This document shows positions 33,337 through 41,582 of a stretch of DNA of 64,000 nt, piece by piece (the stretch's first letter is position 1; every line of letters begins with the position of its first letter). The notes under the pieces were generated by a model, which was not told the DNA's origin, did no database searches, and was given only the letters and a program-made list of their open reading frames with translations. Source of the stretch: Adlercreutzia equolifaciens DSM 19450 (GTDB taxonomy: Bacteria > Actinomycetota > Coriobacteriia > Coriobacteriales > Eggerthellaceae); assembly GCF_000478885.1 (NCBI RefSeq), contig NC_022567.1:1178001-1242000 (forward strand). The letters are read 5' to 3'. A program made the position numbers and the translations under genes.

Positions 33337-33366
33337 AAGGCCCTGCGATTTGCGTCGCAGGGCCTT
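33337..33366. terminator. Bidirectional terminator between convergent genes
   Basis: AAGGCCCTGCGA / TCGCAGGGCCTT, 12 bp perfect with a 6-base loop, A-run on one side and a short T-run on the other. It can serve both the ligase and the minus-strand acyl-CoA dehydrogenase. Confidence 0.7.
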
Positions 33367-33399
33367 GCTCGTGAAGGGGGGATGGCTGCCGTTCGGTGC

Positions 33400-34614
33400 C
33401 TACAGGTCGGTGCCGGCGATCCAGTCGAGGGCCGGGTATTCCACGACGCCGTCGTGGCGCTCCAGCTCGCGGGCGATGGTGATGCGCTGGATGGTGGGGG
33501 AGCCCTCCTCCAGCCACAGCGCCCGGCAGTCGCGGTAGAGGCGCTCGGTGGGGCCGTAAGGCGAGTCCTCGAAGTAGCCGTCGCCGCCGAAGATCTCCAG
33601 CATCTCGTCGGAGACCTTCTTCACTGCCTCGATGGAGAACAGCTTGCACATGGCCGCCTTCTCGGCGATGTAGGGGTTGTGCGGGTCGCGGTCGTAGTCC
33701 TCGGCGAAATCGATGATCATGCAGCGCAGGGCGTGGGTGGCCGTGGCCATGTCGGCCAGCTTCATCTTGATGGCCTGGCGCGTGTTGATGGTCTTACCGA
33801 AGGTCACGCGGTCGCGCGCCCGGGCCAGCGACATCTCCAGCATGCGCTGGCACATGCCGAGGTTCGAGTCGGCGATGTGCACGCGGGAGATGGCCAGCGA
33901 GTGCATGGCCACTTCCATGCCCTGGCCTTCCTTGCCAAGCAGGTACTTCGGCTCGAGCTTCACGTCGGTCATTTTGAAGCCGGCGTGCCCCGCGCCGCGG
34001 CAGCCCATCATGTGCGGCATGTCCACGAGCTCGAAGCCCTCGGCATCCATGGGCACGAAGAAGGCGGAGAGGCGCTCGTCGCCCTCCTTGTCGGGGTCGG
34101 TCACGGCGATGACGTAGGCGAACTGGGCCACGTCGGTGTGAGAGATGAGCCACTTCTCGCCGTTCAGAATGTAATTCCCATCCGCGTCCTTCACGGCGGT
34201 GGTGTGCACGTCGGCGCCGGTGCCGCCGGTCTGCTCGGTGAGCGCGAAGCAGGTGAAGATGGTCTTGTCAGCGAACTTGTCCATGTAGGCGGCCTTCAGC
34301 TCGTCGCAGCCGTAGTCGTCCAGGATGCGCCAGTTCAGGTCGGCGGCGTAGTGCAGGTGCATGCGCATGCCGCCCGGGCCGCGCGAGAACTCCTCCTGCA
34401 CCTGCAGGATCTCCTTCTCGGTGAAGCCCCATCCGCCGTATTCCTCGGGCAGCGCGTAGCGGTACAGGTTGTTCTCGCGGGCCAGGTCGATGAACTCCTG
34501 CGGGAACTTGTTGGTGACCTCCACCTCACGCTGCATCTCCTCGAAGGGGCCTTCCGCCAGCTCGCGGCAGGTCTTCAGGAAATCACGGAACTCCTCGTCG
34601 GTTAACTTGCCCAT
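33400..34614 (-). CDS. Acyl-CoA dehydrogenase (CaiA-like)
   Basis: 404 residues. FAD enzyme that introduces or, in anaerobes, removes a 2,3-double bond in acyl-CoA, exchanging electrons with ETF. Motifs: CFALTEQTGGTGADVHTT, YILNGEKWLISH, FGKTINTRQAIKMKLADM, MLEIFGGDGYFEDSP, and the catalytic glutamate in WLEEGSPTIQRI at the canonical site. GAGGAGG precedes the ATG at 34614. The adjacent TetR gene and a TTTCCA-A-TGGAAA palindrome at 34724 suggest regulated expression. Confidence 0.92.
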   Translation of the reverse strand: MGKLTDEEFRDFLKTCRELAEGPFEEMQREVEVTNKFPQEFIDLARENNLYRYALPEEYGGWGFTEKEILQVQEEFSRGPGGMRMHLHYAADLNWRILDDYGCDELKAAYMDKFADKTIFTCFALTEQTGGTGADVHTTAVKDADGNYILNGEKWLISHTDVAQFAYVIAVTDPDKEGDERLSAFFVPMDAEGFELVDMPHMMGCRGAGHAGFKMTDVKLEPKYLLGKEGQGMEVAMHSLAISRVHIADSNLGMCQRMLEMSLARARDRVTFGKTINTRQAIKMKLADMATATHALRCMIIDFAEDYDRDPHNPYIAEKAAMCKLFSIEAVKKVSDEMLEIFGGDGYFEDSPYGPTERLYRDCRALWLEEGSPTIQRITIARELERHDGVVEYPALDWIAGTDL

Positions 34615-34723
34615 AAAGCCTCCTCGTGATCGTGTGCCCGTGCCATCGCGCGCGGGCGCGTATACCCTGATGAACAGTTTGACAGCCCGTCTTGAGGTTC
34701 GTCCAATAGAAACCGCCCGAAAA

Positions 34724-34736
34724 TTTCCAATGGAAA
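34724..34736. promoter_or_regulatory. Palindrome in acyl-CoA dehydrogenase promoter
   Basis: TTTCCAATGGAAA, perfect 6-1-6 symmetry, 110 bases before the ATG at 34614. Similar TTCCAAT words occur upstream of other genes of this island. Operator candidate. Confidence 0.35.
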
Positions 34737-34766
34737 ATAGGCAAAAGCTATGGAAGGGGCCTACTT

Positions 34767-35420
34767 CTACAAATTGCGCCGCATCTGGGCTTCCTTGATC
34801 TCGTTTTCAAGGGAGCTGTGGATGATGTTGGCGAAGGGGCCGGCCTGACCGCCGATGGACTCGACGCCGCGGGCGTCGCAGCGGCGGATGTAGTAGTAGA
34901 GGAAGGCACAGGTGTAGAACTCGGCCAGAAAGTCGATGTTTTCCTTCGGCAGGTAGCGGTTGGACAAAATGATGTCGATGTCCCGCTTCATGGCCTCAAG
35001 GTACAGCGCGTACAGGTAGTTGCGCAGCGAGTAGGGGCCGTTGTCCACGAGCGCCTGGCGGTAGAAGTTGCGGCGTCCCTCCAGCACCTCGGCGAAGCAC
35101 TGGAAGAACTCGGCGTGGTCGAGCGAGCGCACGCCGGACTTCTGGGTAATATAGTAGGGGAATCGCGAGGTGGGATCCTCCGGGTTATCGTCGTAGAGGA
35201 GCACCGACTCGGAGAAGTGCTGCTTGAGGCACTGGCCCATGTCGTAGCGGAAGATCCAGATGATGAGGCGGTCCTTGTTCTCGAAGTGGTAGTAGAAGGT
35301 CTTGCGGTTCTTCCCCGTGCGCTCGACGATATCGCTGATGGACACCTTGCGCAGGGGCATCTCGTCGCACAGCTCCACAAAGGCGTCGGAGATGAGCAAC
35401 ATGGTGGAAAGCGCGTTCAT
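34767..35420 (-). CDS. TetR-family regulator
   Basis: 217 residues. N-terminal helix-turn-helix: ISDAFVELCDEMPLRKVSIS, DIVERTGKNRKTFYYHFENKDRL. The C-terminal ligand domain is distinctive (FFQCFAEVLEGRRNFYRQAL, YTCAFLYYYIRRC) and of the DhaS-like TetR branch. It lies between two CoA-ester genes, with palindromes on both sides, and is the best candidate for the island regulator. The ligand is probably an acyl-CoA or the free acid, by analogy with family members. Confidence 0.88.
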   Translation of the reverse strand: MNALSTMLLISDAFVELCDEMPLRKVSISDIVERTGKNRKTFYYHFENKDRLIIWIFRYDMGQCLKQHFSESVLLYDDNPEDPTSRFPYYITQKSGVRSLDHAEFFQCFAEVLEGRRNFYRQALVDNGPYSLRNYLYALYLEAMKRDIDIILSNRYLPKENIDFLAEFYTCAFLYYYIRRCDARGVESIGGQAGPFANIIHSSLENEIKEAQMRRNL

Positions 35421-35832
35421 GGGTTCCTCCTTCGATTCTCTTCCGTTGCGCTCATTATAGGATCTTTCGAAGAAATATGGGACAGATAAAACGGAATGGG
35501 CAATGGAATTGCCGATGACTCGGTTAGTTGCGCCTATTTAACGGGGTCAAAACGGCCACTTATGCGGCAAATGCCTATGGATGATGAAGATTTGCCTATG
35601 AAGTACTACACAGATAGATAAATCTGTCCATCGTAAAGCAAAGCAATCTCCGTAGAATAAGAGTCACGAGGAGACTTCAGCTCGGTCGGCGCTTCGAAAG
35701 GCGGACAAAGCAAGTCAAATTGGGTAGAGATTTCCAAATACAAGGATCATGAGAAGGCAACATGGTCAAAAGCCTGAAATCATACCTAATACCCTTGAAA
35801 CCTGTGGGGAAGTAATTGAAAGGAGTTTAGCC
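35421..35832. other. AT-rich divergent promoter region
   Basis: 412 bases without a gene between the TetR gene and the BaiCD-like gene. Contains GGCAAT-GGA-ATTGCC (35499-35513), GGGACAGAT (35479-35487) and the perfect palindrome ACAGAT-AGATAA-ATCTGT (35610-35627). GC is much lower than in the genes. Confidence 0.6.
35610..35627. promoter_or_regulatory. Operator candidate ACAGAT-N6-ATCTGT
   Basis: Perfect 6-6-6 palindrome. Close relatives occur at 40569 and 41465 upstream of other genes in the island. Likely target of the TetR protein encoded next door, by position. Confidence 0.45.
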
Positions 35833-37914
35833 GTGGCGAAGTACCAGAAACTGGTGGAGCCGTTTAAGATCGGCAATGTCGAGCTGCGCAACCGTTTCGT
35901 GATGCTGCCGATGACCATCGAGAAGGTGGACAACTACCACGTGACCGATGACTTGGTGGACTTTTACGAGCAGCGCGCAAAGGGCCATGCCGGTCTGATC
36001 GAGATCGGGTCGTGCTATGTGTGCGACTGCTTCGGCACCGAGCCGAAGTACCACACGACCACCGGCGCCTGCGGATGCTGGGACGATGAGTTCATCCCCG
36101 GCTTCCAGCGCATCGCCGAGGTGTGCCACAAGCACGGATCCAAGGTTGCCGCCCAGCTGCAGCTGTGCTACGAGTGGCGTGCCTCTGGCGACGATCCGCT
36201 TTTGTCCTACGCTCCTTCCAAGGACGTGCCCTCCGGCCCGTTCGTGGGCATGCCCGAGCGCGAGTACACCAAAGAGGAGATCGCCGAGGTCGTCAAGCAG
36301 TACGGCCAGGCCGCCCGCCGCTGCAAGGATGCCGGCATCGACATCATCGAGATCCACGCGGGCATCGGCTACATGGTGATGCGCTTCCTTTCCAAGTACT
36401 CCAACCACCGCACCGACGAGTACGGCGGATCGGCCGAGAACCGCGCCCGCTTCCTCTGCGAGATCATCGACGAGATTCACAAGACCTGCGGCGATGACAT
36501 GCCGATTCTCGTGCGCATCTCCGCCGACGACCTCATGCCCGACGGCAACCGCATCGCCGACACCCTCGAGCTCATCCCGATCATCGAGGCCCACGGCGTT
36601 GACGCCTGGTCCGTGCAGGCCGGCTTCCACGAGGCGCCCCGCCCCGTGGCCAACCAGATCGTGCCCGAGGGCGAGTTCATCGACCTCGCGAAGCAGGTGA
36701 AGACCGTGACCAGCAAGCCCGTCTTCCCCGGCACCCGCATCAACACGCTCGACATGTGCGAGAAGGTCGTCACCGAGGGCTACGGCGACGCGGTGGGCAT
36801 GGCGCGCCAGTTCATCGCCGATCCCGACACCGCCCGCAAGGTGGAGGAGGGTCGTCCGGAGCAGGTGCGTCCCTGCATCGTGTGCTCCCGCTGCCTGGAC
36901 AACATCTTCATCGGCAAGCCCTGCCAGTGCTCGGTGAACGCGAACGTGTGGGAGGGCGTGGAAGTGGGCCTGCCCCAGGACAAGCCCGCCACCGAGAAGC
37001 AGCACATCGCCGTCGTGGGCGCCGGCCCGGGCGGCCTGGAGGCGGCCCGCGTGGCGGCCGAGCGCGGGCACAAGGTGACCGTGCTTGAGAAGTCCGACAA
37101 GCTCGCCGGCCTGCTGACCATGGCCCAGGTGCTCAACGCCAACATCGAGCCTCTGGTGTCCTACTGGAACGAGGAGATGAAGCTTCATCCCAACATCGAG
37201 ATCAAGCTGAACACCAAGGTCGACGTGGACACCCTGCGCGCCCTGAACCCCGACCAGGTCATCGTCTCGCCCGGCGGCGGCATCATCCCCATCGACGTGC
37301 CCGGCATCGACGGCAAGAACGTCGTGAAGTCCGAGGACATCAAGGCCATGTGCAACGGCATCGTGCCCGAGGGCAAGGGCATGATCTGGAAGGCGGCCGT
37401 GGCGGCCATCAAGGCCCAGGGCGGCACCGTCGGGTTCATGCGCATGGGCCTGAACATGAAGAGCGGCCCGACCGCCATCGTGGGCAAGCGAGTGGTGGTC
37501 GTGGGCGGCGGCTTCGCCGGCCTGGAAGTGGCCGAGGCCATGTGCGACGGCCGCGAGATCTGGGTGATCGACCCGGCCAAGAAGCTCGGCAACGGCATCG
37601 GCATCATCGACAAGAACCCCACCATCAACCTGCTCAAGAAGAAGGGCGTGCACCTGATGCCCCTCACCGAGCTCATCGAGGTGACCAAGAAGGGCGCCAA
37701 GGTGAAGAACGTCGAAACCGGCGAGGAGCAGCTTATCGAGTGCGACACCGTGCTGACCTCCCTCGGCGTGGAGCAGAACACCGATCTGTACGACGAGATC
37801 GTGAAGGTGTGGCCGCGCGCGAAGCTCATCGGCGACGCCACCACCCCCGACGGCAAGGTGTACCGCACCCTCGAGGCCGTCAAGGGCGGCTACCAGGCCT
37901 CCATGGCCATCTAA
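35833..37914 (+). CDS. BaiCD/2,4-dienoyl-CoA reductase-like iron-sulfur flavoenzyme
   Basis: 693 residues. Old-yellow-enzyme barrel with FMN (residues 1-340), a [4Fe-4S] site with CIVCSRCLDNIFIGKPC, then FAD/NAD(P) domains with AVVGAGPGGLEAARVAAERG and VVVVGGGFAGLEVAEAM. Relatives reduce enoate or dienoyl double bonds with NAD(P)H, including BaiCD and BaiH of bile-acid 7-dehydroxylation. GTG 35833 follows AAGGAG at 35818; an ATG at 35749 would add 28 unmatched residues. Followed 118 bases later by an acyl-CoA dehydrogenase. Substrate unknown; a CoA-linked enone or dienoyl-CoA fits the context. Confidence 0.88.
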   Translation: MAKYQKLVEPFKIGNVELRNRFVMLPMTIEKVDNYHVTDDLVDFYEQRAKGHAGLIEIGSCYVCDCFGTEPKYHTTTGACGCWDDEFIPGFQRIAEVCHKHGSKVAAQLQLCYEWRASGDDPLLSYAPSKDVPSGPFVGMPEREYTKEEIAEVVKQYGQAARRCKDAGIDIIEIHAGIGYMVMRFLSKYSNHRTDEYGGSAENRARFLCEIIDEIHKTCGDDMPILVRISADDLMPDGNRIADTLELIPIIEAHGVDAWSVQAGFHEAPRPVANQIVPEGEFIDLAKQVKTVTSKPVFPGTRINTLDMCEKVVTEGYGDAVGMARQFIADPDTARKVEEGRPEQVRPCIVCSRCLDNIFIGKPCQCSVNANVWEGVEVGLPQDKPATEKQHIAVVGAGPGGLEAARVAAERGHKVTVLEKSDKLAGLLTMAQVLNANIEPLVSYWNEEMKLHPNIEIKLNTKVDVDTLRALNPDQVIVSPGGGIIPIDVPGIDGKNVVKSEDIKAMCNGIVPEGKGMIWKAAVAAIKAQGGTVGFMRMGLNMKSGPTAIVGKRVVVVGGGFAGLEVAEAMCDGREIWVIDPAKKLGNGIGIIDKNPTINLLKKKGVHLMPLTELIEVTKKGAKVKNVETGEEQLIECDTVLTSLGVEQNTDLYDEIVKVWPRAKLIGDATTPDGKVYRTLEAVKGGYQASMAI

Positions 37915-37933
37915 ATCGGGCTTATCCCCGGTT

Positions 37934-38002
37934 GCGGGCGCCGTGTTCAAACGGCGCGGCGCCCGCTCTCTCAATTTGGTTCAAACGCGCAGGCGTTTTG
38001 AA
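37934..38002 (+). terminator. Two hairpins between the reductase and acyl-CoA dehydrogenase
   Basis: GCGGGCGCCG / CGGCGCCCGC (37934-37943, 37957-37966) and TTCAAACGC / GCGTTTTGAA (37980-38002). Neither has a strong T-run. They may give partial termination or set transcript stability between the two genes. Confidence 0.45.
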
Positions 38003-38032
38003 TAAAGGCAACGTTCCTTAAAGGAGGAAGAA

Positions 38033-39217
38033 ATGGATTTCAGCTATTCCCAGCAGCAGCTCGAGATCAAGCGCGGCATTCGCGAGTGGGGCAAGAAGCA
38101 CCTGACCGAGGAGGCCATCGCCGCCGGCTATAAGAACCGCGGCATCGCCCCCGAGATCGCCAAGGCGTGGGTCGACGACGGTTGGGGAATGTACGGCCTG
38201 CCCGAGGAGTACGGTGGAAAGCCCGTCGACCATCAGACCATGGCCATGATCATCGAAGAGCTGAACCACTGCGGCGGCAACATCCCCATGGCTCCCAACC
38301 TGCTCATCATGTTCGACATGGTCGAGTTCGGCACCCCGGAGCAGATCCAGTACGCCATCGACTACTACAAGGAGAACGGCTACCCGCCGTACTGCCTGGC
38401 CATCTCCGAGCCCGAGGCCGGCTCCGCCAACCAGTGGATGACCACCACCGCCACCAAGGACGCCGATGGCAAGATCCACATCAACGGCACGAAGACCTGG
38501 GTGACCTCCGGCGAGAACTCCGACGGCTTCATCGTGGTGTGCAAGGACGAGGACCCCTCCGCCGAGAACAAGGAGATGTCCATGTACCTGGTGCCCGCCA
38601 ACTCCAAGGGCGTCACCATCGAGCCGCTGAACAAGATCGGCATGCAGATCATGCCCTTCTCCAAGATCATCTTCGACGACGTCGTGGTTGACGAGTCCGC
38701 TCTGCTCGGCATCAAGGGCAAGGGCTTCCTGCAGCTCATGAAGAACTTCGAGTGGGAGCGCTGCGTGCTTCTGGCGGAGCTGCTCGGCGAGGCTCAGGCC
38801 GCCATGGACGACGCCTGCGCTTGGGTTAACGAGCGTCAGCAGTTCGGCAAGGGCATCAAGACTTTCCAGCTCGTGCAGGAGCACATCGTCGAGATGCAGA
38901 TCGAGCTCACCAACACCCGTAACTTCCTGTACCGCACCTGCTGGAAGATGGACAACGGCATCCCGGTGAACAACGACGCCGCCATGCTGAAGCGCTACGG
39001 CGCCCCGGCGCTCACCGACTGCTGCTCCCGCGCCCTGCAGCTCATGGGCGGCCTCGGCTTCACCGACGAGACCCGCGTCTCCCGCCTCATGCTCGACTGC
39101 CGCGGCTTCCAGATCGGTGGCGGCACCGTCGAGATCATGGTGCACATCTCCGGCCGCGGCATCCTCAAGGAGTACGCCAAGGCTGCCGAGGATCCGGATT
39201 ACCTCTGGACCATCTAA
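38033..39217 (+). CDS. Acyl-CoA dehydrogenase with shifted catalytic glutamate
   Basis: 394 residues, FAD-dependent. Motifs CLAISEPEAGSANQWMTTTA, GTKTWVTSG and NERQQFGKGIKTFQLVQEHI are typical. At the usual catalytic position the sequence is QIGGGTVEIM, so the glutamate of QIYEGT is replaced by Gly363. Glu242 in FEWERCVLLAELLG sits where isovaleryl-CoA and long-chain enzymes carry theirs, so activity is likely retained with branched or bulky substrates. AGGAGG lies before ATG 38033. Linked to the BaiCD-like gene. A strong terminator follows. Confidence 0.9.
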   Translation: MDFSYSQQQLEIKRGIREWGKKHLTEEAIAAGYKNRGIAPEIAKAWVDDGWGMYGLPEEYGGKPVDHQTMAMIIEELNHCGGNIPMAPNLLIMFDMVEFGTPEQIQYAIDYYKENGYPPYCLAISEPEAGSANQWMTTTATKDADGKIHINGTKTWVTSGENSDGFIVVCKDEDPSAENKEMSMYLVPANSKGVTIEPLNKIGMQIMPFSKIIFDDVVVDESALLGIKGKGFLQLMKNFEWERCVLLAELLGEAQAAMDDACAWVNERQQFGKGIKTFQLVQEHIVEMQIELTNTRNFLYRTCWKMDNGIPVNNDAAMLKRYGAPALTDCCSRALQLMGGLGFTDETRVSRLMLDCRGFQIGGGTVEIMVHISGRGILKEYAKAAEDPDYLWTI

Positions 39218-39245
39218 ATCGCTCCTGCGATACAACTCGGATGGA

Positions 39246-39276
39246 AGGGACCTGCGCATGCGGGTCCCTCTTTTTT
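39246..39276 (+). terminator. Terminator after acyl-CoA dehydrogenase
   Basis: AGGGACCTGC / GCGGGTCCCT with a 4-base loop, then CTTTTTT. Confidence 0.88.
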
Positions 39277-39445
39277 GCTTGGAATCGACCTGGGGGAAGC
39301 GCTCCGGAAGGTGCTGCTCGCTGCCCGCTGCGCGCTTTTTCCTCCTGCGAACGCGGCAAAAGAAATAGCGAAGATGACGCACATCAGTCGGTACCGTCCC
39401 GGCATCGTTGCTGCTGAAGTGGAAGCTATTTCTTAACGGCCGCGT

Positions 39446-39585
39446 TCTCCGGAGGGCGCGCAGAGGTCGTCGATCAGCACCTTCCGGAGCGCGTGCAGGG
39501 GGGCGGTGAGCGACGTCTCCTGGAGGCGCGCAGAGGTCGTCGATCAGCACCTTCCGGAACGCGCGCAGAGGGCGGCGAGCAGCAT
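39446..39585. repeat. Tandem 70-bp repeat, two copies
   Basis: Copies 39446-39515 and 39516-39585 share GCGCGCAGAGGTCGTCGATC and the following CAGCACCTTCCGGA, with a few substitutions at the ends. A related inverted segment (GCTCCGGAAGGTGCTG...) lies at 39297-39356, so the array can fold on itself. Confidence 0.75.
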
Positions 39586-39619
39586 CCTGAGTGCTTTGAA
39601 CCAGTGAAATGAGATGCAG

Positions 39620-39645
39620 AAAAAGGGCACCTGTCGGTGCCCTTT
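39620..39645 (-). terminator. Terminator of the B12-activation-like gene
   Basis: On the minus strand AAAGGGCACC / GGTGCCCTTT with a short loop and T5 tail, 18 bases after the stop. Confidence 0.85.
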
Positions 39646-39662
39646 AAGGTTCGTGAGGTCGA

Positions 39663-40436
39663 TTACTGCTGGTCAGCGGAAGGGGTGGGCTTTGCCTTCT
39701 TGCGGGTGCGGCGGCCGTGGCAGGTCATGCCGATTTTGCGGATGGTGCAGGTGCGCACGTTGTGGCAGTAGGCGCAGCCTCGGCGCTTCTTCTGGGTCTC
39801 GTTGTACAGGCCGATGACGCCCCAGGTGCTCCAGCGATCCGACGGCGTGCCGTCCTCGGCGGCGGTGAGCCCCAAGCGCTTCTCGGTTTGGGTGAAGAAG
39901 GCGAGCGTCGTGTTCATGGTGAGGGGGAAGTCCTCGACGCCGGTCTCCAGGGTGCTGCCCCGGTGCAGCCCGCGCTCGTGGGCGTCGTCGGCCACGGCCT
40001 CGGCCAGCTTGTCAGCAGCCAGGGAGGCCATGGCCTCCAGGCAGGCGTCGAAGAGCAGGGCGTCCATGTCGCTTTTCACGAGGCGCTCCCGCAGGCAGGC
40101 GATCTCCTCGTCGGTGCCCACGGTGGAGACCACCATGGCCGTGTGCTCCGCCTCGCTCATGCGCTCGTAGGCGGCGCTGCCGTAGAGGACCGCGAGCGTG
40201 CCCACGAGCTTGATAGCCGGCTCGGTGTACTTCGGCGGCAGGGTGCAGATGGCGGGATTGAACAGCTTGTAGACCCCGCGCGGATGCAGCTCGGCGCTCA
40301 TGGCGTCCGCCATGGCACAGATGGAGTCGGCGAGCATGGGATCGTCGGAGAGCTCGGCGTCGAGGAAAGCCTCGACGACGGCAGGATCGATCCGCTCGAC
40401 GGAGCAGTCGATTTCATGGATGACGTGTACTTGCAT
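39663..40436 (-). CDS. Protein resembling methionine-synthase activation domain, with cysteine cluster
   Basis: 257 residues. The middle part (TLAVLYGSAAYERMSEAEHT, LLFDACLEAMASLAADKLAE, NTTLAFFTQTEKRLGLTAAE, WGVIGLYNE) resembles the vitamin-B12-dependent methionine synthase activation domain and its stand-alone relatives near corrinoid methyltransferases. The C-terminus adds CAYCHNVRTC and MTCHGRR, a likely metal or Fe-S site, then a lysine/arginine tail. Role could be reductive activation or SAM binding for a corrinoid enzyme; no such enzyme is in the window. The assignment is moderate; it could also be a related uncharacterised family. Confidence 0.5.
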   Translation of the reverse strand: MQVHVIHEIDCSVERIDPAVVEAFLDAELSDDPMLADSICAMADAMSAELHPRGVYKLFNPAICTLPPKYTEPAIKLVGTLAVLYGSAAYERMSEAEHTAMVVSTVGTDEEIACLRERLVKSDMDALLFDACLEAMASLAADKLAEAVADDAHERGLHRGSTLETGVEDFPLTMNTTLAFFTQTEKRLGLTAAEDGTPSDRWSTWGVIGLYNETQKKRRGCAYCHNVRTCTIRKIGMTCHGRRTRKKAKPTPSADQQ

Positions 40437-40805
40437 GGCCGCCTCGATTCTTCCAATGATTCAAGCGGTATCTCTTCTCTGGGACTATTCTATCAATGAA
40501 TCCGATGAATTGGGATACTATTGGACAAGTATTGGTAAGATTGATCGTATTTCGGACGAATTAATGGGACAGATTTACGAATATGTCTATATAATGCCGC
40601 AGCGGTCTTTTCTACAATGGCTCTCGAGCGGTGCGCCGGCCCTTTTTCGAATCCTAGGAGAAGGGGCGCTGCGCATCGTGTAAACTTCCAAGGAGCATCT
40701 GGCGCGCCCGTGCGTCGGTGCCACTACCATCCGATGCCCCCGCGCGTCGGAGCCAAGTCGTTCGAGCCGCCTTGCGCGGCCGCCGTTAAGAGAAAGGGAG
40801 CCGCC
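40437..40805. other. Divergent promoter region between B12-like gene and coaD
   Basis: 369 bases without a supported gene. The left half is AT-rich and holds ACAGAT-TTACGA-ATATGT (40569-40586) and TTCCAATGAT near the minus-strand start. The right half returns to high GC and ends in AAAGGGAG before coaD. Confidence 0.5.
40569..40586. promoter_or_regulatory. Operator candidate ACAGAT-N6-ATATGT
   Basis: Preceded by GGG as at 41462; five of six second-arm positions match the perfect palindrome at 35610. Confidence 0.35.
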
Positions 40806-41300
40806 GTGAAACGTGCGCTTACCCCCGGCACCTTCGACCCCATCACCGCCGGACATCTCGACGTTATCAGCCGTGCCGCCCAGCTTGTCGACGAGGTCAT
40901 CGTTGCCGTGGCTGTCTCTGCGAAGAAAAAGCCGCTCTTCTCCCTCGAGGAGCGAGTGGCCCTTGTGAAGGAGGTCACGCGCGATTTGCCCAACGTGCGC
41001 GTCGAGCCTTTCGACGAGCTGCTCGTCGACTTCGCCCGCCGCATGGGCGCCCAGGCCGTGGTGAAGGGATTGCGCGCCATCACCGACTTCGAGTACGAGT
41101 TCCAGATGACGGCGCTCAACTACCAGCTGGACAAGGAGCTGGAGACGCTTTTCATCATGTCGACGCCGCAGCATATGTACCTGTCGTCTTCCATCGTGCG
41201 CGAGATCGCCTCTCTCGGCGGGGATGTGTCCCAGTTCGTGCCGCCCTGCGTGAACGAGGCCCTCGTCAAGCGCTACGCCGAGCTGCACGCGGCCCAGTAG
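40806..41300 (+). CDS. coaD: Phosphopantetheine adenylyltransferase
   Basis: 164 residues. Joins ATP and 4'-phosphopantetheine to dephospho-CoA, the step before CoA itself. Nucleotidyltransferase motif TFDPITAGHLDVI at the start, substrate loop VKGLRAITDFEYEFQMTALN, and YLSSSIVREIASLGGDV at the C-terminus match CoaD throughout. GTG 40806 follows AAAGGGAG. Lying inside a CoA-consuming gene island is suggestive but may be coincidence; it is an essential housekeeping gene. Confidence 0.96.
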   Translation: MKRALTPGTFDPITAGHLDVISRAAQLVDEVIVAVAVSAKKKPLFSLEERVALVKEVTRDLPNVRVEPFDELLVDFARRMGAQAVVKGLRAITDFEYEFQMTALNYQLDKELETLFIMSTPQHMYLSSSIVREIASLGGDVSQFVPPCVNEALVKRYAELHAAQ

Positions 41301-41464
41301 ATCCGGTCGCTCGGCCGAGCCGCGCTCTGGCGGCCATTGGTTGCGGGCTGTAACCGCGCCCTGAGGGACAGAACGTCCCTTATAAGGGCATAAGAACTTC
41401 CAATAACTCCCAGAAAGCCCTGATCTGTCCCATTGCGGACGATCGGGGCTTTGTGCATTTTGGG

Positions 41465-41482
41465 ACAGATAGAAAGATACGT
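41465..41482. promoter_or_regulatory. Operator candidate upstream of etfB
   Basis: GGGACAGAT-AGAAAG-ATACGT, 101 bases before the etfB start; four of six second-arm bases match the 35610 palindrome. An inverted ATCTGTCCC lies at 41423-41431. The 282-base gap also holds AGGGAC-AGAAC-GTCCCT at 41364-41380. Confidence 0.35.
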
Positions 41483-41582
41483 CCGTATGGTGCGGACAAA
41501 AGCGGGGGAGTAGTGGTGTTGCGCGTAAAGGACCTTCCGTAAAATTACCCTTAAGAGACCGTATACGGGTGAAAGGGATGAG

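Larger units (their letters stand above)
39218..39662. other. Intergenic region with terminators and a 70-bp tandem repeat
   Basis: No gene. It holds the terminators of both flanking convergent genes, two direct 70-bp repeats (39446-39585) and a partial inverted copy of that unit at 39297-39356. Confidence 0.65.

Noticed and set aside
35827..37974. 715-codon antisense frame over the BaiCD-like gene
   Set aside because: Composition artefact opposite a protein with clear Fe-S, FMN and FAD motifs.
39446..39585. CRISPR array
   Set aside because: Only two 70-bp copies, no spacer pattern and no cas genes in the window.
41364..41380. AGGGAC-AGAAC-GTCCCT as terminator of coaD
   Set aside because: Stem of only 6 bp and no T-run; more likely a protein site or chance.
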